In this document: one piece after another, positions 40,515 through 49,369 of the stretch
How positions within the stretch are numbered: the first letter of the stretch is position 1
Layout of the letters: every line of letters starts with the position of its first letter
Origin: Staphylococcus xylosus
GTDB taxonomy: Bacteria > Bacillota > Bacilli > Staphylococcales > Staphylococcaceae
Direction of reading: 5' to 3'
Assembly (NCBI RefSeq): GCF_002732165.1
Contig: NZ_MRZO01000001.1
Span: 186,001-250,000 of the forward strand
DNA length: 64,000 bases
Translations under genes and position numbers: made by a program
Notes under the pieces: generated by a model
The model's input: only the letters and a program-made list of their open reading frames with translations
What the model was told of the DNA's origin: nothing
Databases searched by the model: none

Positions 40515-41285
40515 ATGAAACATCAATTTTCAAGAAATGAATTGGCTTATGGCCAAGAAGGTTTAGAATTATTAAAACAAAAAACTGTGGTGATTTTAGG
40601 TGTTGGAGGGGTTGGCTCGTTTGCTGCCGAAGCGCTAGCACGTACTAATATTGGACATATTATTTTAATAGATAAAGATGATGTAGATATCACTAATGTG
40701 AATCGTCAATTACATGCATTAACAACAACTGTTGGACAAAGTAAAGTTACCTTGATGGAAGAACGTATTAAATTAATTAATCCAGAATGTAAGGTAACTT
40801 CATTACATATGTTTTATACAGAAGAAACATATGAAGCGTTGTTTAATAATTATGATATTGACTACTTTGTTGATGCAAGTGATACTATCATGTATAAAGT
40901 TCATTTAATGAAAGAATGTTTAGAAAGAGGCATATCTGTTATTTCAAGTATGGGAGCTGCTAATAAAACGGATCCAACACGATTTAAGATTGTTGATATT
41001 TCTGAGACGTATATGGATCCAATGGCTAAAATTATTCGTCGTAAATTGAAAAAGTTAGGGATAGTTAAAGGTGTACCTGTTGTATTTTCGGATGAAAGTC
41101 CTATAGTGATAAGAGAAGACGTTAAAGAAACTGTAGGTGATGCAAACGCATCTACGAGAAAAGGTCAAATTCCACCGTCATCTAATGCATTTGTACCAAG
41201 TGTAGTTGGTCTGATTAGCGCTAGCTATGTTGTTAATGATATTTTAAAAGATATACCTGTAACACGTATTAAAGATAAAATATAA
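40515..41285 (+). CDS. tcdA: tRNA threonylcarbamoyladenosine dehydratase
   Basis: TcdA cyclises t6A at tRNA position 37 to ct6A using ATP. It is a 256-aa E1/ThiF-fold enzyme. The nucleotide-binding GVGGVGSFAAEALAR starts near residue 31, the DKDDVDITNVNRQ block lies near 55, and the VDASDT motif near 119 is conserved. AAGGAG precedes the ATG. It stands alone between 6S RNA and a convergent terminator. Confidence 0.93.
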   Translation: MKHQFSRNELAYGQEGLELLKQKTVVILGVGGVGSFAAEALARTNIGHIILIDKDDVDITNVNRQLHALTTTVGQSKVTLMEERIKLINPECKVTSLHMFYTEETYEALFNNYDIDYFVDASDTIMYKVHLMKECLERGISVISSMGAANKTDPTRFKIVDISETYMDPMAKIIRRKLKKLGIVKGVPVVFSDESPIVIREDVKETVGDANASTRKGQIPPSSNAFVPSVVGLISASYVVNDILKDIPVTRIKDKI

Positions 41286-41327
41286 CATTAAATTTGGTAC
41301 TGCAGTTACCTAATAGTTAAAAATAGA

Positions 41328-41366
41328 AAAAGAGGTTGAGATGTAATTTTCTCAACCTCTTTTTTC
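41328..41366. terminator. Bidirectional terminator between tcdA and rarA
   Basis: AGAGGTTGAG (41331-41340) pairs with CTCAACCTCT (41351-41360), flanked by A-run and T-run, so it works in both directions for the convergent genes. Confidence 0.93.
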
Positions 41367-41385
41367 TATATTAAATTCGGAATTT

Positions 41386-42663
41386 TTATTTTTTATGTTG
41401 TGCTTGGGTGATATTTTCATAAACCGATTTGAATTGTTGTTCACTTTTAGAAGTCGTTTTCGGTTCATAATAAATTCTGTTTTTTAGTTTGTCAGGTAGA
41501 TATTGTTGAGGGATAAATCCACTATCATAACTGTGGGGATACTGATAACCGATAGCGCGTCCTAGTTCTTTAGCTCCTGCATAATGCCCATCTTTTAAAT
41601 GATCAGGAATTTGTCCTATATGACCTTTACGTATATCAGATAGGGCAGCATCGATTGCAGAGATACCTGAATTAGACTTGGGTGATAAACAGAGCTCAAT
41701 AACAGCTTGGCTTAAAGGTATTCTAGCCTCTGGAAAGCCTAAACGCTCAGCTGATTCGATAGCAGCTAACGTGCGCTGTCCTGCACCAGGAGAAGCTAGC
41801 CCTATATCTTCGTAACTTATTACTAGTAGTCGTCTAACGATTGTTGGTAAGTCGCCAGCTTCAATTAAGCGTGCTAAATAATGAAGTGCGGCATTTACAT
41901 CACTACCGCGAATTGATTTTTGAAATGCACTCATCACATCATAATGCATGTCGCCATCTTTATCACTCACGAAAGCCCCTTTTTGCAAACAATCTTTAGC
42001 ATCTTGTAAGGTGATGTAACGATGGCTGTCCGTTGTATCCGAACTTAAAACTGCTAATTCTAATGCATTTAAAGCACTTCTCACGTCACCTTGACTTTGA
42101 GTTGTAAAGTAAGACATCGCATCTTCGTCTACAATGGGATTATAGCTAGCTAAACCACGTTCTTCATCATTTAAAGCTCTATTCAATGAAACCTTGATGT
42201 CATCTTCATCTAAAGGATAAAGTTCAAATATTTGAGCCCTAGATCGAATGGCAGGGTTTATTGCATGATATGGGTTTGATGTCGTAGCCCCAATAAGAAC
42301 AATTTTTCCATTTTCTAAATGTGGTAATAGGAAATCTTGTTTAGCTTTATCTAAACGATGAATTTCATCTAATAATAAAATAACTTGCCCAGACATTTTA
42401 GCTTCTTCAACTATGAGTTGCATGTCTTTTTTGGTATTTGTAACTGCATTTAATTGACGGAACTTAAATTGAGTACTTCCTGATATAGCTTTAGCAATAC
42501 TTGTCTTACCGATACCAGGTGGCCCATAAAAGATCATTGAGGATAATCTTTTTGTTTCTACCATTCTTCTAATAATGCCTTTTGGACCTACTAAATGCTC
42601 TTGAGATATAATCTCATCAATGTTACTTGGTCGCATTCTTGAAGCTAGTGGTTCGTTTGACAC
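41386..42663 (-). CDS. rarA: Replication-associated recombination protein RarA (MgsA) AAA+ ATPase
   Basis: A 425-aa clamp-loader-like ATPase acting at stalled forks. Walker A is GPPGIGKT at residues 47-54, Walker B/DEIH at 98-101, and the sensor ATTSNP near residue 127. The C-terminal tetramerisation part contains SYEDIGLASP near residue 280. On the minus strand and divergent from cymR, convergent with tcdA. Confidence 0.95.
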   Translation of the reverse strand: MSNEPLASRMRPSNIDEIISQEHLVGPKGIIRRMVETKRLSSMIFYGPPGIGKTSIAKAISGSTQFKFRQLNAVTNTKKDMQLIVEEAKMSGQVILLLDEIHRLDKAKQDFLLPHLENGKIVLIGATTSNPYHAINPAIRSRAQIFELYPLDEDDIKVSLNRALNDEERGLASYNPIVDEDAMSYFTTQSQGDVRSALNALELAVLSSDTTDSHRYITLQDAKDCLQKGAFVSDKDGDMHYDVMSAFQKSIRGSDVNAALHYLARLIEAGDLPTIVRRLLVISYEDIGLASPGAGQRTLAAIESAERLGFPEARIPLSQAVIELCLSPKSNSGISAIDAALSDIRKGHIGQIPDHLKDGHYAGAKELGRAIGYQYPHSYDSGFIPQQYLPDKLKNRIYYEPKTTSKSEQQFKSVYENITQAQHKK

Positions 42664-42749
42664 AATCTTTCACACCTTTCTAATTCTATATTAACGTAAA
42701 AAGTGATAGAATGTTATTATATAGTATTCGAATTAAGTGAGGTAATATA

Positions 42750-43169
42750 ATGAAAATTTCAACTAAAGGAAGATATGGGTTAACGCTAATGATATCTCTT
42801 GCTAAAAAAGAAGGTCAAGGGTGTGTGTCTTTAAAATCTATTGCGGAAGAAAATAATTTGAGTGATCTGTATTTAGAGCAATTAGTCGGTCCATTGAGAA
42901 ATGCCGGATTAATTCGAAGTGTTCGTGGGGCAAAAGGTGGTTATCAATTAAGAGTACCGTCTGAAGAGATAACAGCGGGTGATATTATTCGTTTATTAGA
43001 AGGTCCAATCACATTCGTTGAAAGTATAGATTCAGAACCACCTGCTCAAAAACAACTTTGGATTAGAATGAGAGATGCAGTAAGAGATGTGCTAGATAAC
43101 ACATCATTAAAATATTTAGCAGAGTATAAAGATACAAATAATCTAGACGGGTACATGTTCTATATCTAA
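42750..43169 (+). CDS. cymR: CymR, Rrf2-family regulator of cysteine metabolism
   Basis: A 139-aa winged-helix repressor of sulfur and cysteine genes. The N-terminus MKISTKGRYGL and the helix-turn-helix (SLKSIAEENNLSDLYLEQL near residue 27) fit Rrf2 proteins. No three-cysteine Fe-S cluster is present; the only cysteine is Cys25, the residue known in S. aureus CymR as an oxidation sensor. In Firmicutes it works together with CysK. Divergent from rarA. In other staphylococci iscS comes directly after; here about 3.8 kb intervene. Confidence 0.95.
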   Translation: MKISTKGRYGLTLMISLAKKEGQGCVSLKSIAEENNLSDLYLEQLVGPLRNAGLIRSVRGAKGGYQLRVPSEEITAGDIIRLLEGPITFVESIDSEPPAQKQLWIRMRDAVRDVLDNTSLKYLAEYKDTNNLDGYMFYI

Positions 43170-43243
43170 TATTATACAGAAATGTCATTTTATACTAATG
43201 ATATAACATTTTTGAAAAATATTTATTAATCTATGTTTAAGAT

Positions 43244-43269
43244 GTTTATTTTATTGAAATTAGTGGTAT
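43244..43269 (+). promoter_or_regulatory. SigB-type promoter of the csbD-like gene
   Basis: GTTTAT at 43244-43249 and TGGTAT at 43264-43269 are 14 bp apart. This is close to the general-stress sigma factor consensus GTTTAA-N12-15-GGGTAT. Transcription would start about 27 bp before the csbD-like ATG. Fits known SigB control of csbD in Bacillus. Confidence 0.65.
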
Positions 43270-43303
43270 GTACAATATATACATCATTAAGGAGGTAATT
43301 TAC

Positions 43304-43486
43304 ATGGCAGACGAAAATAAAGTAGAACAAGCAAAAGGTAATGTGAAAGAGACATTAGGTAACGTTACTGATAATAAAGAATTAGAAAACGAAGGCAAAG
43401 AAGATAAAACTTCTGGTAAAGCTAAAGAATTTGTAGAAAATGCAAAAGATAAAGCTAATGATGTTATCGATAAATTTAAAAAATAA
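43304..43486 (+). CDS. CsbD-family general-stress protein
   Basis: A 60-aa hydrophilic, Lys/Glu-rich protein with the CsbD pattern ([21 protein letters not shown] then GKAKE). It probably folds into helices. The family is induced by stress but its biochemical role is unknown. AAGGAGG at 43289-43295 selects ATG 43304; the earlier in-frame ATG at 43268 lies before it. SigB-type promoter upstream. A related small gene follows after 42 bp. Confidence 0.9.
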   Translation: MADENKVEQAKGNVKETLGNVTDNKELENEGKEDKTSGKAKEFVENAKDKANDVIDKFKK

Positions 43487-43528
43487 ACTATAAACTATAT
43501 TTTATAACTACTAAAGGAGAGATTTTAA

Positions 43529-43696
43529 ATGGCTGAGAACTTTTTAGATAAAGCAAAAGAAACTGCAAAGACTGTATCAGATAAATTAAAAGATACAGAC
43601 AACGAAAAAGCTAAACAAGCATCAGAACAAATCGATAAATTTACTGGTGGCAGTGATAACGATAAAAAAGATGATAAGAAAGACGATAAAAAATAA
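43529..43696 (+). CDS. Small helical protein, antitoxin-like (MT0933/Rv0909 type) or stress protein
   Basis: A 55-aa peptide MAENFLDKAKETAKTVSDKL..., amphipathic in the first 40 residues, with a Lys/Asp repeat tail (KKDDKKDDKK). The pattern (AKETAK, then KFTGG) is reminiscent of small Rv0909-type antitoxins, but no toxin gene is nearby, so I treat the role as unknown. AAAGGAGAG precedes the ATG. It probably shares the SigB transcript of the csbD-like gene. Confidence 0.7.
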   Translation: MAENFLDKAKETAKTVSDKLKDTDNEKAKQASEQIDKFTGGSDNDKKDDKKDDKK

Positions 43697-43724
43697 TATT
43701 TGTTGTAAACAAAATTATTTTAAT

Positions 43725-43760
43725 AAAGGGCTAGGGCATTATATGTCTTGGTCTTTTTTA
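43725..43760 (+). terminator. Terminator after the two stress genes
   Basis: AAGGGCTAGGGCA pairs with TGTCTTGGTCTT using G-U pairs, followed by T (43753-43758). Confidence 0.75.
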
Positions 43761-43999
43761 TTTGCAATCAAAAGCATAATAAAAATAATACCCACTAACA
43801 TCGGATAAAGACTAGATTTAAGCTTTCCATTGTTTAGTAGGCATTATTTATTATAAATTGTAGTGATTGGTTAAGGACGTTAATTAAGTGTGTGACAATC
43901 TAGCCTCAATAACCTGAATTTTATATTCAAATATTCGTTTCTTTAATTACTACTTTGATAAATATTAAATATTGAAAGGGTCTAGGTTTATTTTATGAA
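43761..43999. other. Intergenic region with no supported gene
   Basis: About 240 bp AT-rich DNA between a plus-strand terminator and the 3' end of the minus-strand monooxygenase. I see neither a convincing ORF nor a clear terminator for the minus-strand gene. Confidence 0.5.
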
Positions 44000-44998
44000 T
44001 TATAACGATTCGACAATAGTTTTGAGTTTTTTATAAGAATTTAACTGTTCGTCTTGATTATAGATATAACTAATCGCCATAAGCTCATCAATTTCACCAT
44101 GTTCTTTGATAAAGTCTTGAATTTTAGCTTTAACTGTCTCTTCTGATCCTATTAGTGATTGTTGCATTCTTTGTTTTGCAATTTCATATTCTGTAGGTGT
44201 TAAAAGTCCTCTTAAATCATCAGTTGGTGGTTGCACAGGTTGCATTCTGCCTCTTGTAATGCTTACCATTACTTGTGCTTGTGTAGTTGCTAAGTATTCA
44301 GCTTGTTCATCTGTATCTGCTACGATAGCGTTGAGACAAACGATAACATAAGGTTTGCTTAGTATTTCAGAGGGCTCAAATAGTTCTTTATATATTTGAA
44401 TCGCGTCTTTCATTTGTTGTGGTGCAAAATGACCGGCAAAGACATACGGTAGCCCTTTACGTGCGGCTAGGTGGGCTGAATCTGTAGAAGAACCTAGTAT
44501 ATAAAGTGGCACTTGCTTATTAACAGCTGGATAAGCACGAACATATCCTTGCTGATTAGCTGGGCCAAAGTACGTAGCAAGTTGTTCAACTTCTTCAGGG
44601 AATTCATAAACGCCGTTATGTTGGTCTCTGCGTAAAGCACTAGCAGTCATCATGTCTGTTCCCGGTGCACGTCCTAAACCAAGGTCTACACGATTTGGAA
44701 AAACAGTTTCCATTGTTCCGAATTGCTCTGCAACAACTAATGGTGCATGATTTGGTAACATAATACCACCAGAACCAACACGTATTTTTGAAGTGTGTTC
44801 TAATGTGTGTTGAATTAATAATGCTGTTGCCGAACTAACTAGATTAGGAGCGTTGTGATGCTCAGCTATCCAATAACGTTCGAAGTCAAGTGTTTCTAAA
44901 TCTTGCGCGAGTTTAACCATATCTTTGATTGCAGCTTGATCATCTTGACCTTCGCGGATTGGTACTAAGTTAAGCGCAGATAATTTTAAATTGTTCAT
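44000..44998 (-). CDS. Luciferase-like flavin monooxygenase (LLM class)
   Basis: A 332-aa FMN-type TIM-barrel oxidoreductase of the bacterial-luciferase superfamily. Diagnostic stretches are FERYWIAEHHN near residue 39, VGSGGIMLPNHAPL near residue 75 and VDLGLGRAPGTD near residue 103. The pattern resembles the MsnO8-type subgroup by memory. The substrate is unknown. AAGGAGG on the minus strand precedes the ATG. Divergent from the ABC-F gene with back-to-back promoters, in a block that interrupts the usual cymR-iscS order. Confidence 0.88.
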   Translation of the reverse strand: MNNLKLSALNLVPIREGQDDQAAIKDMVKLAQDLETLDFERYWIAEHHNAPNLVSSATALLIQHTLEHTSKIRVGSGGIMLPNHAPLVVAEQFGTMETVFPNRVDLGLGRAPGTDMMTASALRRDQHNGVYEFPEEVEQLATYFGPANQQGYVRAYPAVNKQVPLYILGSSTDSAHLAARKGLPYVFAGHFAPQQMKDAIQIYKELFEPSEILSKPYVIVCLNAIVADTDEQAEYLATTQAQVMVSITRGRMQPVQPPTDDLRGLLTPTEYEIAKQRMQQSLIGSEETVKAKIQDFIKEHGEIDELMAISYIYNQDEQLNSYKKLKTIVESL

Positions 44999-45036
44999 TT
45001 TATATCGTAATCCTCCTTGATCTTGTTAATACAAAG

Positions 45037-45042
45037 TAGTAT
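45037..45042 (-). promoter_or_regulatory. Possible -10 element for the luciferase-like gene
   Basis: On the minus strand TATACT is preceded by TG at one-base distance, an extended -10. No good -35 seen. Confidence 0.4.
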
Positions 45043-45059
45043 AACAGGCGATTTAAAAC

Positions 45060-45088
45060 TTGCGTAAGAAATTGCTCATTGTTATACT
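45060..45088 (+). promoter_or_regulatory. SigA promoter of the ABC-F leader
   Basis: TTGCGT at 45060-45065 and TATACT at 45083-45088 have exact 17-bp spacing. The start would be near 45095, giving a leader of about 190 nt before the ABC-F ATG. Confidence 0.68.
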
Positions 45089-45126
45089 TATATGAAATTA
45101 AAACGTTAGGTGGCTTAATTAAGACA

Positions 45127-45189
45127 ATGGATAAATCTCATAAGAAATATACAAACCAATTAAATTTAAATAAAAGTTATGGGATATGA
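45127..45189 (+). CDS. Candidate 20-aa leader peptide upstream of the ABC-F gene
   Basis: ATG at 45127 to TGA at 45187 encodes MDKSHKKYTNQLNLNKSYGI. AGGTGG lies at 45108-45113, with rather long 13-nt spacing. It lies inside the predicted leader. Short upstream ORFs are the known induction device of antibiotic-resistance ABC-F genes such as vga and msr types. A second mini-ORF of 10 codons (45205-45237) lacks a visible ribosome binding site. Function is inference. Confidence 0.4.
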   Translation: MDKSHKKYTNQLNLNKSYGI

Positions 45190-45286
45190 CTCTGTCTAAA
45201 TTACATGGAAATACTTAAGCAACCATATATAAAGTAATATATATTATGTAAAGATATGTCATGTCCTAAAAAGTGAGGGAATTGAT

Positions 45287-46918
45287 ATGTCTTTTTATTA
45301 TGAACAAAAACCATTTGAACAGTATGGACGAATACTGATTGACAAAGTGCTAATTGATATAGAAGAAGGAGAGCATGTTGCATTTTTAGGAGATAATGGT
45401 GTTGGAAAATCAACACTTTTATATGCACTTAAGAATGCTTATAAAGAAAGTGCATATCTAATGGAACAAGATATGACTGATTATTACGAAATGACAGCAA
45501 TGGATTTTCTCCTATTTTTAAAACCACAATTAGCTCAATTAAAAAAAGAGATGCTAAATAATTATGAAAAAATAAGCGACTACGTAGCATTGGAAGGCTA
45601 TGAATTTGAACAAGAAATCATTACGCAAGCGAAGTTATTTGATTTAACGGAAATCGACTTAGATAAAAAGATTAAGTCTCTTAGTGGAGGACAGCAAACA
45701 CGTGTAGCGATATTAAGAGCTTTCTTATCGAAAAAATCGTTAATATTACTTGATGAACCTACTAATCATCTTGATATGACAATGCTAGATAATTTAATAA
45801 TTAATATTAATAAATCTAAACAGACTATTGTTTTTGTGTCACATCATAGAGGATTCATTAATCAAACGGCGTCACACATTTATCAAATAACACGTAATGG
45901 AACGAGAAAATTCCAAGGGGATTATGACCATTATAAACATGTTGTAGATTTAGCCCATCAATCAGAAGTCAATGCTTATGAAAAACAACAAAAAGAAGTC
46001 AAAGCACTTGAAGCAACTATTAAACGTGTGAACGAATGGCATTCAGTCTCGCAAAGAACGACTAGTGTGCGAGACCCGATACAACAAAAAAGGTTAAGCA
46101 AATTAGCACAAAAAGCTAAAGTTAAGGAATCACAACTAAAACAAAAGATAAATGAAAAGCAAGTTGAAGCACCCGAAAATGATAATAGAGAATTTCATTT
46201 TAATGAACAAACACATTTGCGAAAACGTAGCTTGATTAGATTTGAAAATGTTAGTATAACTATAAATCAACAAGAAATTTATAGAAATGCTAACTTTGAA
46301 ATGAAAAATAAAGAAAATATACTTTTAACAGGTCCCAATGGCAGTGGGAAATCATTATTTATCGCAATGATAAAACAAAGTATAAAACCGAATAAAGGTG
46401 ATGTATATATTACACCATCTCTTAAAATTGCTTCTTTTGACCAGCAAAATAGCAATTTAAAATATAATAGCAGTCCATTAGACATGGTGATGGCATTAGA
46501 AAGTGTGACTCGTAGTGAAGCACAAACAATCTTAGCTACTTTTGATTTTAATAATGAAAAAATTAATCAGCATATCGCATTTTTATCCATGGGTGAGAAA
46601 AGTAGATTGCAGTTTGTATTATTATATTTCTCTAATCCACATCTTCTTATTTTAGATGAACCAACTAATTATTTTGATATCGCTACACAAGATTTAATAT
46701 TAAAAATGATTGATAGTTTTCAAGGTCAAGTGCTTATCGTTACACATGATCAATATTTACAATCAAGAATCACCGCTACACACTGGCATATTAATGATAA
46801 AAAATTGAAAAATATGACTTTGAATAGTAAACAACCAGCAGACATAAAAAAGACTATGAAATTATTAGAGGATTTTAAAGATATTGATGAAAATGGTCAT
46901 TTTGAAACAGACAACTAG
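45287..46918 (+). CDS. ABC-F ATPase, probably ribosome-protection type (Sal/Vga-like)
   Basis: A 543-aa soluble protein with two ABC domains and no membrane segment. Domain 1: Walker A GDNGVGKST (35-43), signature LSGGQ (132-136), Walker B ending in Glu157. Domain 2: Walker A GPNGSGKS (349-356), signature LSMGE (433-437), Glu458. Between them is a long charged linker (about 221-305, with YEKQQKEVKALE and SVRDPIQQKRLSKLA), the element that reaches the peptidyl-transferase centre in resistance ABC-Fs. From memory the linker and the LSMGEK/YFSNPH block look most like Sal(A). That subgroup confers lincosamide, streptogramin A and pleuromutilin resistance. Not aligned; a housekeeping ABC-F is the alternative. 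Confidence 0.8.
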   Translation: MSFYYEQKPFEQYGRILIDKVLIDIEEGEHVAFLGDNGVGKSTLLYALKNAYKESAYLMEQDMTDYYEMTAMDFLLFLKPQLAQLKKEMLNNYEKISDYVALEGYEFEQEIITQAKLFDLTEIDLDKKIKSLSGGQQTRVAILRAFLSKKSLILLDEPTNHLDMTMLDNLIININKSKQTIVFVSHHRGFINQTASHIYQITRNGTRKFQGDYDHYKHVVDLAHQSEVNAYEKQQKEVKALEATIKRVNEWHSVSQRTTSVRDPIQQKRLSKLAQKAKVKESQLKQKINEKQVEAPENDNREFHFNEQTHLRKRSLIRFENVSITINQQEIYRNANFEMKNKENILLTGPNGSGKSLFIAMIKQSIKPNKGDVYITPSLKIASFDQQNSNLKYNSSPLDMVMALESVTRSEAQTILATFDFNNEKINQHIAFLSMGEKSRLQFVLLYFSNPHLLILDEPTNYFDIATQDLILKMIDSFQGQVLIVTHDQYLQSRITATHWHINDKKLKNMTLNSKQPADIKKTMKLLEDFKDIDENGHFETDN

Positions 46919-46978
46919 AAAAATTAATTATATGGTGCTATCATTGGAACATTGATAAAAATTTAAGGAGTGTCAAGC

Positions 46979-48124
46979 ATGGAAGTATACGCAGATTATG
47001 CTGCTACAACACCAGTTAAGCAAGAAGTAATTGATAAAATGATGGATATTTATTCTGTTCATTATGGTAATCCGTCTTCCATTCATAGTATAGGAAGAGA
47101 TGCACGAAAGTATTTAGATGAAGCACGCCGTACGATCGCATCTTCTTTTAATGCAAAACCAAGTGAAGTAATCTTTACAAGTGGTGCGACAGAATCTAAT
47201 AATACTGCTATTAAAGGAATGGCTTATGACCAAATGCACAGAGGAAAACATATTATCACTTCAAAAATTGAGCATCATTCTGTACTCCATGTGTTTGAGC
47301 AACTAGAGAAAGAAGGTTTTGAAGTCACATATTTAGATGTTGATAAACAAGGCATAATAAACCTTCAACAATTAGAAAATGCCATTACAGAACAGACGAT
47401 TTTAGTTTCTATTATGTTTGTTAATAATGAAGTAGGTACTGTAGAACCAATGTACGATATTGAAGAAATTGTTGGAAAATCCAATGCATTGTTCCATGTT
47501 GACGCAGTGCAAGCGATTGGTCATTTAGAAATAGATTTTCATGAATTTGCTATTGACGCTATGAGTATTACAGCACATAAATTTGGTGGTCCTAAAGGCG
47601 TTGGAATCTTACTGTTAAAAGAAGGTACTTCATTAAAATATCAACAGTTAGGTGGAGAACAAGAGGCTAAACGTAGAGCCGGAACTGAAAATTTACCACA
47701 AATTGTTGGATTAGCTGAAGCTGTTACACTTGCAAATCAATATAGAGATGAAAATAATGTGCATTTAATGAACCTTAAAAATTTATTCCTAGTCTCATTA
47801 CAAGAACGCTCTATACCATTTGAATTAAATGGTTCTATGACAGATTCAACTGGTCACATTGTGAATTTATATCTGCCATTTATAGATGTAGAAACAATGC
47901 TAACTTTATTAGATCTCTCCAATATATATGTTTCATCAGGTTCAGCTTGTACTGCAGGGACTACAACACCATCACATGTACTGAAAGCAATGTATGACGA
48001 AGAAGATGAGCGAGCAAAACATTCGGTAAGGTTTAGTTTTAACGAACAAACAACTGAGCAAGAAATAAAATATATAGCTACAGAAATTCATAAAATTTAT
48101 CACAAATTTAAGGAGGAAGTGTAA
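46979..48124 (+). CDS. iscS: Cysteine desulfurase (IscS/NifS type)
   Basis: A 381-aa PLP enzyme that takes sulfur from cysteine. The PLP lysine is in TAHKFGGPKG near residue 200. The active cysteine is in SSGSACTAGTTTPSHV near residue 322. AAGGAG at 46965-46970 gives 8-nt spacing to ATG 46979. mnmA starts right after its stop, so the sulfur is very likely delivered for tRNA 2-thiolation, as with the Bacillus YrvO-MnmA pair. Confidence 0.95.
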   Translation: MEVYADYAATTPVKQEVIDKMMDIYSVHYGNPSSIHSIGRDARKYLDEARRTIASSFNAKPSEVIFTSGATESNNTAIKGMAYDQMHRGKHIITSKIEHHSVLHVFEQLEKEGFEVTYLDVDKQGIINLQQLENAITEQTILVSIMFVNNEVGTVEPMYDIEEIVGKSNALFHVDAVQAIGHLEIDFHEFAIDAMSITAHKFGGPKGVGILLLKEGTSLKYQQLGGEQEAKRRAGTENLPQIVGLAEAVTLANQYRDENNVHLMNLKNLFLVSLQERSIPFELNGSMTDSTGHIVNLYLPFIDVETMLTLLDLSNIYVSSGSACTAGTTTPSHVLKAMYDEEDERAKHSVRFSFNEQTTEQEIKYIATEIHKIYHKFKEEV

Positions 48125-49237
<1,113 letters not shown>

Positions 49238-49260
49238 ACTAAAAGATGAAGTATTATTTA

Positions 49261-49309
49261 GAAATCGTTAGTAGACTATATAATATAGTATCTAGCGATT
49301 TCTTTTTTT
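49261..49309 (+). terminator. Terminator after mnmA
   Basis: A long hairpin from GAAATCG (49261) to CGATTTC (ending 49302) with an interior of A-T pairs, followed by a T-run. Confidence 0.9.
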
Positions 49310-49369
49310 GAAATTCATATTTCAAAAAAATGAGTAAATGTTATAATTAATAGTCAGAAAAGAGGGTTA

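Noticed and set aside
43741-43840. Short hydrophobic minus-strand frame (about 20-30 codons) after the stress genes, toxin-like in look
   Set aside because: No start with a ribosome binding site, a stop just upstream, and overlap with the terminator; not supportable.
43190-46970. Genomic island with attachment sites
   Set aside because: No integrase, tRNA gene or flanking direct repeats could be found, so no island boundaries are claimed.
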